Source: Nematopogon swammerdamellus (lineage: Eukaryota > Arthropoda > Insecta > Lepidoptera > Adelidae). From it: a DNA stretch of 64,000 bases. Positions 1 through 10,600 of this stretch are shown piece by piece. Numbering within the stretch: the stretch's first letter is position 1; each line of letters opens with the position of its first letter. The DNA is taken from contig OX336340.1 of the NCBI GenBank assembly GCA_946902875.1, forward strand, positions 19,607,566 to 19,671,565. The letters run 5' to 3'. A program made the translations under genes and the position numbers. The notes beneath the pieces were generated by a model. It saw only the letters and a program-made list of their open reading frames with translations. It was not told the DNA's origin and ran no database searches.

Positions 1-124
1 CCAATGTTCATTTCATTTGATATTGTAAATTGTAGGAGAATACATTTCCGTAAATGGGATCTTTTTATGAATATTCGTTTTTCAAATTCTAAATAACATT
101 TGATTTTGAGTTATTATAGGAAGG

Positions 125-630
125 AAGGTGTGGATCTAAGCTTGCGATGGCTTCACCGAACATATCCGGGCCCATCGGCAGTAGAGGAGGGTATTAATCG
201 AGGGTGGGACTAGCGAGTGGCCACTCTAAATTTCCCGCGCATGCTTCACGTTTCGGCTCGCATCAAGCCCTCGTCAGCTAGTCTGCGTTGACTAGGACGC
301 GGGGAAACCACCAGTCCCGCTCTCGACCTCCCTCTCTCTATCTATCCATATTCTGTAGGATGCTTCCAGTGACGTTTTCGAAGCTCTCTCCATATATGAG
401 CTTAGCGTCGATCTTGGCAGCCCTAGATTCTTGAAGAGACTGTAGAGCGACTTCGCTGGTAGTCCTCTTGCTCCGACTTCCACAGCGAAGAGATCAGTCT
501 TGAATCCGTTTCTCACAATCCGGTCTACTAAGTTGCAGTACTTGTTAAGTTTGATGTTGTGGTCTTTCGGTATGTTACTTTCCCATGGAACTGTAAGTTC
601 AACAAGTACTACATGCTTTGTCGCTTTGTG
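125..630 (-). mobile_element. 5'-truncated LINE-like copy encoding the ELT-domain tail
   Basis: Read on the minus strand from about 630, the copy encodes KATKHVVLVELTVPWESN and continues to EREVESGTGGFPAS, stop at 292-294. It then has a 3' UTR of about 165 bp ending near 125 (AAGGTGTGGATC...). The protein is nearly identical to the copy at 37360-38037 and the nucleotide ends coincide, so both are recent. It starts inside the domain, so the 5' part is missing. It lies in a D2HGDH intron. Confidence 0.7.
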
Positions 631-968
631 CATATAATACATACGTACAATACGTACATACATGTAGCAGATACACAGGCTATATTTTTATGGGCAAACA
701 AAATGAACACTCCACTTAAGCAAAAGTGTTTCATATCGCCAGTATGTACACCAATAAAACATCTATATGCTCTGCAATAAGATTCAGTTCACATACAACT
801 GGCCACTTGATTATCTTGTTCTGTTGTTGTAGTATTTTTGGCCGAAGGTCACAACATGTTGTCAACATGGAATGATGAAGTCAATAGTGATTGTGGATCT
901 CTATTTAATGTAATAATAACATTGCAGTATTCAGTGCTTTTAAAATAAAAATAAATAAATATGAATAG

Positions 969-1462
969 GTACAGCACTTGCCTGTAAATAATGAACATCA
1001 AGCTATAGAGTGAGACAATCTGGTTGTAGAGCGTCGTCCCTGTCGCCAGTGGCGGCGTTAGGCGTCGGTGACGTCGGCGACGGCCGACGGCCTCGCGCCT
1101 GAGGGGCCCTTGCAAAAATTCCTTTACCCTAGCTGACTATGCCTTTGGGATCGCGCGATCCCAAAAATTCTCATCAAAGTATGGTCGCACACTTTGGGCT
1201 ATTGCTTGTTGGGTTATTTATTTTAATTTGTGATTGCTCATGTAATTTTTGTCAATTTGATTAGCAATAAAATTCATATACTCATACATCAGTCTCATTC
1301 TATTTATCGTTTTCTTTCTGACTGGGAAATGAAAGAGGCCTCGCAGAGCTGATGTGGCTGACGCACTAACTTGCACGTCTCTGTGAGACAGGGACGACGC
1401 TCTACAACCGGATTGTATCCTTCTAAAGCTCAATGTTCATTATTTACTGACGGGTACTGTAC
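969..1462. mobile_element. Palindromic MITE family G, interrupted copy
   Basis: The ends are GTACAGCACTTGCCTG at 969 and its inverted partner ending ...CGGGTACTGTAC at 1462. The inner arms include GGTTGTAGAGCGTCGTCCCT (1023-1042) and its inverse near 1386-1408. About 315 bp of unrelated sequence (about 1047-1361), starting CAGTGGCGGCGTTAGGCG, splits the short centre. The insert begins like a hAT end, but I could not find a matching right end or target duplication. Confidence 0.65.
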
Positions 1463-1499
1463 ATACAATTATCGAAGGAAAAATAATGAAAACACTGAC

Positions 1500-1665
1500 C
1501 TATATGCCCATAGCCACAGACCCTGATGGCCTGATCCCCGAGTCTCTCCCGCAGCAGAGGCACGAGGCTGTAGTAGTCCGGGAGCGGGAGTGACACGTCA
1601 TATTTGAACACGTAGCCGTCCAGTAGTACCGCGTTCGAGATGTCCTCTCGCAGTCTCCACACGTT
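1500..1665 (-). CDS. D2HGDH: D2HGDH exon 8 (last one in window)
   Basis: The exon has 166 nt, phase 0 in and phase 1 out. It encodes [20 protein letters not shown] followed by KYDVSLPLP and ends RVCGYGHIG, just before the DGNLH metal/flavin motif that must start the next exon. The donor is GTCAGT. The intron to the left runs at least to base 1. Confidence 0.92.
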
Positions 1666-4600
1666 CTGGTGGGAGACGTGTGGTTTTTGTGCAAATGTAA
1701 ACAAATATAGGATCTTTAAAAGACTTTCGTATTCTTAATCCCTTGTTTTTTTTTATGGAAACTGACACGGTTGGCTACATCACCTACAACATCCGTGATG
1801 TCAGCCCATAACACCGGGTGAACTAGGTGCCATGTCAGTGCTTCCCTTCATTTCATGTCGGCTACACTGACTGGACGGAAAACACGAACTATTTACATAG
1901 CGGTTTCGACCGACGTTTCATTCAGTGCGGTGGTATTAACCCGGGCGGGATAAACCCTACCATCTAATAAGGTAAGAAGGGAAGGGACCTACAGTTTTAC
2001 GTGGAATCCGAACCACGGTCAGCCTCCAACGGTCGAGCGATCCACGTACTGACCGCGCTCAGGGTTGCTTAACAACAGTCAACCGACCGCACCACTGAAC
2101 TACCGAGGCTGACAAAAAAATTGCTTCTGTTCTTTTTCTACTGGAACTGGAAGAAATCTAGAAACTAGGGATAAGTCCGTCTTTGCGTGCTTTCATTCTT
2201 TTTGTCTGTATTACTGTGTATTTCTCTTGCTTTATCTGTATGCTTTCGTCTTGTATTATTGTTGGTGTGACAATAAATTTTTATTATCTATTCTGAGATC
2301 TGAGAGAGTAGATTGACAAATTTGAATTTTAGATTAGACAAATTCTGAAGTTTTTACTCTAGATATCGACTAAATACCACATCTTAGCGTCAGGTGGCTG
2401 AGTGGTTTGGGTATCGGCTTCTCATGCGAGAGGTCCGAGGTTCGAATCCGGTCGGCGTGTAATGAGTTTTTCTGCTGCTCCACAGTTCGGAGCCGGTGTA
2501 AAACTGTAGGTCCTTTCCCTTGCCCCTTACTAGGTGGTAGGATCAAATTGTAGCCAACTGGGTTGTACCACCGTACTGGATGTAAGATGGCCGCATAGCA
2601 GCCTCCGTTGTGTTCTCTCTAGTCCAGTATAGCCAGCAATCCAGGGAAGTCTCCGGACGAGAATGTGGATAGCGTTCCTTTTCTCACCCGAGAAAACCCT
2701 TCGAAGCGGGCAAAAAAACCGACACCGAGTGGAGAACAGGCGAGCCTGAGAACGAGACATGCGAGAAACCACGAGAAATTATTCATATTCTCGCTTCTCG
2801 GGGGTTCTCGGCGAGAGTCTGGAGGCAGCTTTACGATATCCGCCATAACAACACATATTTTGTGAAAATTTCAACCGGCTACCTATTACAGTTCAAAAGA
2901 GAGAGGTTCAACGGTTCAAGAGCCCTTTAAAAGTAGGACAGATGGACGGATGGAAGGACAGACAGACGGCGTAGGCTTAGTGGTAGGCTTCCGTACGGGA
3001 TACGGAAACGTAGAAAGCACCTGCAGCTTGGTGGGCTCGGAGACGACGGTGCCATCCAGTATGAGTCCACTCTCCATCTCCTGCTCCAGGAAGCGAGTCA
3101 GCTTCTCACCGTCGTGGCCCTCGTCGCTGCCGTGGGTCTCCACCATTACGTAGAATGGGTTGTTCGAGATCGGATTACTGGAGGGAAACAATTTTCTTAT
3201 GAAATCCTGTAAATTGGGCCTTTGAGTGGCAGCACAACGGACTACTTATAGAATGTAGTGTGTAAAATGAGTCCAACGGAACCCATGCAGAGGTTGCAAT
3301 GTGCCCGGATAGTTTCGGCAGGCCTCACGCACTCTATGTACTTTGCGCGCGCTAACTACCTACCGCCCGGTGGACCGCCGGCGGTCTAATTAAGTGGAAA
3401 TTCGTCAGCCGCGCGAAGCATACCTACACGCAACTGCGCGCAGCTGCAAAGCAATAATCACTTTACACTCGATTGTTTAGGTACATTTTCGCACGCAGCG
3501 ATTGGCGACGTGAAACAGTAGGCTATTAAATCCGAAGGTATGGAACTTTTCTATGGAGTGATTTATCTGTTACGAAGTAACTATTAAGTAATCTGTGGTT
3601 TCGGTGAAGTCACTGTATGCTGAGTTCGTCACCTGCCTTCTCATCTCGCTTAAAATGCCTTCATTGCACTACATACATTTTGTCAGCCTCGATAGCTCAG
3701 TGGTGTAAACAGTCGACTGTCGCTATTGATAGTTAAGCAACGCTGGGCCGGTCAGACTTGGATGGGTGACCGCTCGACCGTTGTAGGCTGACCGTGGTTC
3801 GGATTCCACGTTAAACTGTAGGCCCCTTCCCTCCTTACCTTACTAGGTGGTAGGGTTCAACCCGGACGGGTTGGTACCACCGCACTGAATGAAACGTCGG
3901 TCGAAACGGCTATGTAAATAGTTCGTGTTTTCCATCCAGTTCAGTGTAGCCGACATGAAATGTAGGGACGCACTGACATTGCACCTAGTTGACCCGGTGT
4001 TATGGGCTGACATCACAGATGTTGTAGGTGATGTAGACCACCGTGTAAGTTTCCATAAAAAAAACAGGTTAAAAAAAAATCCACTACACATTAGGATGAA
4101 TCACCACAGATTCACATAAAACTCAGTAACCTCGCCTCTTCCATTCCCACACACTGCCGAAACAATCGAACTCAATTCAATCCAAGCTTCACTGTCCTCA
4201 TCATTAAGTCATTCAGCCCATCACTCAAAGAAATAGACCTAAGAACCTGGGAATCATCATACATCTGGAACCTCGGCGCACATCATTCACCCGGCCTAAA
4301 TATAGATACATTCGAAAAATTCAAACCCATGACGCCATCTATCATTCGTCATCATCATTTTGACACAACTTTGTAAATATATTAAATTTTATTAAAATAT
4401 ATGTAAAATAAAAAAAAAAACTCTTTCGTTGCCACAAGTGAATATGAATCTATAAAAATACACCCAAAGACGCCATATATATGAATTTGTTCATTGAATG
4501 ATCCATCTGTGGTGTCCATAAGGTGTAGCAAACTTTGATTTTATTTATAAAAATATTTTATGGTGGAGGATTGACCGATGATGACCACTGACCGATGATG

Positions 4601-7600
4601 AAGGAAGAATTTCCTTCCATAAAACCTGATATTTAAACAGTGTCACTTGGAGATCTGTCGTCTCAGCTTATCCCATTGTTGGAAGACAGGTGAGACATTA
4701 TGTAGGTATTTCAACTTGACATGTCATTATTACATACTTACGGTATTTTCAGACCATTAACACAAGCATCAATGGCTGCTTCATCGGCCATCTCAAAAGC
4801 TGATAAAATCTCCCCCAGAGATGTCTTGGCACGCTTGTACAATTGTAAGATGTCTTCAAAGTTTTTAACGCCTGCAACCAAAAATATGACATTTGATACT
4901 TGGTTCTGCAATGCTCATTTTCAAAATTGAGACTATATCATGTATGTATGTCTAAGATCGCTGTGGTGTTACTCCAACCCGGGCGGGTTAAACCCTACCA
5001 CCATGTAAGATTAGGAAGGAAGGGCAAACCTACTAGGGGAAACCTACAGTTTTACGAGGAATCCGAACCTCGGTCAGCCTCCAACGGTCAGCGGTCACCC
5101 ATCCAAATATTGACCGCACCCAACGTTGCTTAACATTCAATAGCGACAGTTGACTGTCTGCACCACTGAGCTATCGAGGCTGACAGATTGATTGGGATCT
5201 ATTTCGTATCATATTATGATTACTAAGTAAATGTTAGAAGGTGTGGAACTAAGCTTGCGATGGCTTCACCGAACATATCCGGGCCCATCGGCAGTAGAGG
5301 AGGGTGTTGATCGAGGTGTTAACCTAATAAATGACAGATACAACGGATAAACAACATAATTATTTATGTAAAAATAACCAAATGAATTTGTTTTATTTAA
5401 ACATTTTACTCAGGGTACTTGGGTTTCAGAAAATTTGCTAAGTGGTACAGATTTAAAATATAATTGGGAACGGCTGAATTAGAACAAGCCTAAACTAAAA
5501 TGTCTGATTTGCTTGGCCAATGCGCTGCAGTGTATGAAACGTGTATGTGACATACATAAGTGATGAACTCACCAAACATGGCCAAATTGACAGAGCGCGG
5601 TTGAGCTGGACAGTGTATGGCGACTTTAGTGACGACGCCCAGAGTGCCCTCAGAGCCAATGAACAGATGTTTCAGGTGATAACCCGTGTTGTCCTTCTTC
5701 AGTATTTGCAGGCAGTCTATTATCTCGCCGTCCGCTTTCACCTGCAATTTTCAATACACGCATACATACCATCACAGTGTATTCCGACAATCGGGGTAAG
5801 CAGGGTAATCGATGTTGTGCTGCAAGAGCTCGTGCAAATTACAACACAACACCGAACACCGCGTTTAGCTAAATATTAGAAGATACTATCAAGCAGCAAG
5901 TAAAGTTAGGTACTGGCAGAACTATCGCCTTACATATCCTGAAACAGTTTACTCACATGCAGTCGTTAGGCAAGGATGTGACGTTTCAGTGGATTCCGTC
6001 ACATACAGATATAGAGGGCAATGAGTGCGCGGACGAGTTGACTAAAGGAGCGGTCGGATGTGATAATGTTTGGGTGTGCAAACATTTTTTTAGTGACCAC
6101 CTGACAAAGGTTATGGAGAATGGTTAACCTAACAAAATGGCAAGAATACTTCAAGGAAAAGACAGGTCAGCAGAGAAGGGCATTTCCAAGACCAAGACCA
6201 TACAAGCGGAACCACTTTGACATCCTTGGTTTACGTGCAGCTGGGTATTTTACGTCAAACCATAACCTTAATCTTCAAACTCCGATCTGGATGCACTCCA
6301 TTAAACGTAAAAAGCGTCCGCATGATGTGAAAATGGCTGTCCATAAACTACAGCTTCAATTGGCGCAACTGGATTACAACTGCTCAGCCTGTACGTCTTG
6401 CCGCTTCAGTTGCGACATAACATTTGTCCTGTCAAATTATCCCACCGCCAGAGTATTTACATGCCTTTGCATCCGTTTCGTAGTTTTTGGACAGCTTCTG
6501 GTTTTCCTCTTTTATGGTTGGCCTTCTAAGTATTGATGGATCTCCTAATTTCGGAAAGCCGATTGGGCTTTACAAATACATAGCACAACTCGGTTATTTA
6601 TCTGGTTTCTGGTTATAGCCACACACTAGACTATGCCATACACTTTGTGACTAAAAAACTTCCCCTTCCCTTACATCCATTAAATGCGAACTTACAGCTT
6701 CAACTCCAAGTACAGTGCCATGAAGGTTCCCGTATCTCAGCAGCCGCAGCCCCCCGGCATTAGTGCTGATGTTCCCCCCTATCTGACACGTTCCCTTCGC
6801 GCCCAAGTCCAGAGGCATTATCAAGTTGTGGTTCTTCACATACTGATCCAGGTTCTCGAGGATACATCCCGCTTGACATACCAGGGCACCTGCAGGAAAC
6901 AGACTCTATTTGCACCTGATTCTATGCAGAAATATCTATATGCAAGCATCGGACGAAAGAGCTGAAACCTTTCGAAACATAAAATTTCTGAATATGTGGA
7001 AACCTGGTAACTATGGGGTGAAATTTAGCAGCTCTAATTTCCTATGCTTGCATGTATAAATTACATAAAAAATCAAGTATAAATAAATAACAATGTAAAC
7101 GTAACGTAAACGTAAAGCTTCTACTTGAACAGCTGTTCCCCTTGTGAAGTGAAGTTAATGCACTACCTATCTAACTTCATCTAGTGAGTATTTATTATGA
7201 TATGACAAAAAGCAACATCCTCCATCTGCAACTGATCAATTAGAACGGCTAAATCAATTTGCATGAAGTTTTCACTAAAGCAATCCTGCTTTCTCAAGGT
7301 GGTTTTAACAGCTCTAGTAACTATAGAGTAAACAACTTAACTCGATTTAGCGCTCAATTGAAGTTTCGCTATAAAACATACCCAAATACGAGTGAGATAA
7401 CTCACAAGGCAGGTTACGGATCCACTTATTTCATTACTGGTCTGCTTAATTGTATAAGAAATATTGTGGATGTTGTTACAAAACTCAATTCCACTTTTAT
7501 CTTCCCAGGCTTATTCATCACTACATTGACTTGTACAATGAAATCAGGCTAATGATGCGGAAAGACGCCAAACCATTCACATTTCAAGCATCATTAACTT

Positions 7601-10600
7601 TACTCTATTGCAGTAAAACTGGTCTGTCCGACAAACAAAATAACAGAGCACATAGTGATGTGTGGTAGCTACCAATTCTCCTCGTCTTGTCTGCATATAG
7701 CACTTATACATCTTCGCTGAAAGTTCAAAATAATTACTTTTAGTCTTAGGGTACTGAAGAAGAAACATTTTCTACAACATTATCTTGTGTTCCAAACCGG
7801 ACTAGGTAAGTATCTCCAGATGGTTGATAGGCTATATACAATCACACTGTCTTAAATAGGGGCTTAGTAGTAGGATCTAAAGAGGCCCAATTTGGTGTTT
7901 AGAGAGGAAACTTTATGTTGTATCATTTTTTATTTGTATGTTTTGTTGTTTTCAACATACAGAGTATAGAAGTACCAGAAGGATTTCATACAGTGATTTC
8001 TGAGGTCATTTGGAACGAAACAACGAAAAATCTGATTAAAATTTTTTGATTCTGATGATAGGAGACTAACGAAAGAAATTTATGAAGCAAATGTGAGTGG
8101 AAGAGTCGGGAAGGGTCGCCCTAGACCACAGAGCATCAAATACCGACCGCCGGCGCCTCTCCTAGAGGCGCCCTGAGCGCGATTTCTCTACAACGCTGTT
8201 GAAGCCTGTGGGCCTATGACTTACATATGTGTGATGTGCGTGTGCATTTGTTTTGTGCGTCTAACTTGCTCCTCTTTGTGTGTAGTGTCGATACTAGCAC
8301 ACACACACACATACGAAGCGCTAGCAGCACTGCGTGTAGTTTTTGGGTTTCAAATATTATCGCTTAGGGCGTCTCTAGTAGGGGGCGCGCGCGGTAGGTA
8401 TTTGATGTTCTGTGCCCTAGACGCACTTACCTGGACCAGATCGGGCATGTGCTCAAAAAGGGGCAAGTGCGTAGTACCCGTAACCGACGAGCATGCACGA
8501 AGAACATTATGGGAGTGGAAGAGGCGGCAGAGGTGTGTCAGGATCGTGGCACGTGGAGATCCGTTGTCTCTGCCTACCCCACCGGGAAACAGACGTGACG
8601 CTATGTAAATTTTTCTCTACAGTAGCTTTTTTTTATACAAAAACAAAAGCGCGAAGCGGCACAACGTCGAGGCGAAACAGAAATAGGGTGAGCTCTGTGG
8701 AGGAAACATCCTGCGCCAGCAAAGTCAGCAGTAGCATTTATTATATAACTTAAAGGTTTTGCCCGCGAAAACATAATTAATTTACATGCAGATAAATAAT
8801 GACTTTTGAAATAAAAGTTATTTTTTCACTCCAAATTACCTCGAGAATCACTCGTTAAAGATCCCTCGGTCACTTCTTTTTACATTGTGTATGAAGTAGT
8901 TAATACCAGAGACTTCATCGAGACTGATGATGTTGTTCATAAGAGCGAGGTTGAGGACGACCTCGTCGAACACGGGCACGGAGCCGCCTACGAGGCCCGT
9001 GTTGCCGCCCTGCGGACACACCGCCAGGTTGCGCTCGTTGCAGTACGACAGGACACGCGACACCTCCTCCGTTGTCTTTGGCTTTAGCACCACTTGCGAT
9101 TGACCTGCACACATACAGTCATCACCATCATCATCAATGCTCACTGCTGTCATCAATACTCACTACTGTTATCCACAATCACTACTGTCATCAATACTCA
9201 CTATCAGTGGCGGCTGGTGACCTATGGGACTGGGTGTGCGTGCACTAGGTACTTAACTACTAAACCCAAACGTGAATCTAATGGATACCGCAATACCTAA
9301 TTGCTAATTGACGAAAAATCGTACAAACTGCTAAAAACCGACTTGCGGCGATAATAGCTTCAATACAATGAATAATGGCGGCCGCTGATTAATGGAATCG
9401 CCCGGTGCACCGTCGGGCGATTCCATTACACTAAGTCGTATTCCTAATAAAATTATGCAATGCGCGTTCGGTTAGAATCATGTAGAAAATTTAATAAATT
9501 TATTTATTTCTTTCGGGTGAAGCCGATATGTTTTGTGGTGGTGCGGCGCACGAGCGCACTTAAGGGCCAGCCGCCAGTGCTCACTACTGTCATCAATACT
9601 CACTACTGTCATCAATACTCACTACTGTCATCATCATGAATATTTATTGTATTAGTCATGAACTCATGATTAACATCATCATTATCCCATCGCCAGCTGC
9701 TACACCATCAACACTTATTATGATCATCACTAAAGTTGTCACTTTATTAGCATAATTTATCATCAACATCATCACCATCACCATTAGATATAATATTTTA
9801 CCATCATCATCAGTCCTCTAAGTATCCCACGTCTGGGCATAGTCTTCCTTATCGGTTTAAAGACTTAATATTAATATATTAATTTACCTCTACAATTTTT
9901 TATCCAGTCAATATTGTATGGTTGAACGTCGCTCGGATCAGTTATAACTCTGTCACTGTTGAGAACGCTCTGGAAATAGCTAACATCGTCAGGCTTTACT
10001 TCTGCAAACGCTCTCCTTTTGACATTGTATTTTTTCTGCAAAAAATATAATAGTTATAGAAAATAATTTAAAAACAATGTATTCAAGCAACACGTACATA
10101 GCTTGTTTCTCTTTGGAAAGACTGAGCAAAACCGATGGATGGAGTAAGTGCCATCATTTGAAATTTTATCACTTCTCCATAGTCATAAACTGCTCAGTGC
10201 AGCTGCTGGTACTAAAACTGGAGTGTACCTATATCTGTAGACCCTTGGCACAATAAATAACTTGCATTACGCTCCACTGAACCCATCACAGAAGCCAACA
10301 TGTCCGTAACATTTTCTGTTTACCACCGACAGTAAGTACAATAGCTGCGTGGTGTAAAACAAAAATTTTGTCTACTTTTGAAAGAGTGTAAGCATAGAAC
10401 ATATTTTGTTTAGGGCTTTAGACGTATGACGGCTATGCCAGCCCTGTGGCATTATATACTCTTATAGGCACTACTATACTCTTTAGTAGTTAGGTACTTC
10501 TTTCTCCGAAATATTATGCAGTCTCTCAGAGGTAGAGAAGCCTTGAATTCCACTAATGCTGTACAGGGCTTCTGAGCACCCATCGGTGAGTGTGTTTCCC

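Noticed and set aside
3682..3820. 5S rRNA gene or tRNA gene at the SINE heads
   Set aside because: Only the internal control region of 5S (about 43 bp) is present, its 5' and 3' arms are missing, and the unit recurs with the same SINE body.
5906..6060. Extra exon of D2HGDH
   Set aside because: It is on the opposite strand and reads as a LINE RNase H fragment; the neighbouring D2HGDH exons join in phase without it.
8216..8608. 130-codon open frame
   Set aside because: Most of it is the interior of a hAT MITE including an (AC)n tract, and copy 2 at 42246 opens by the same accident.
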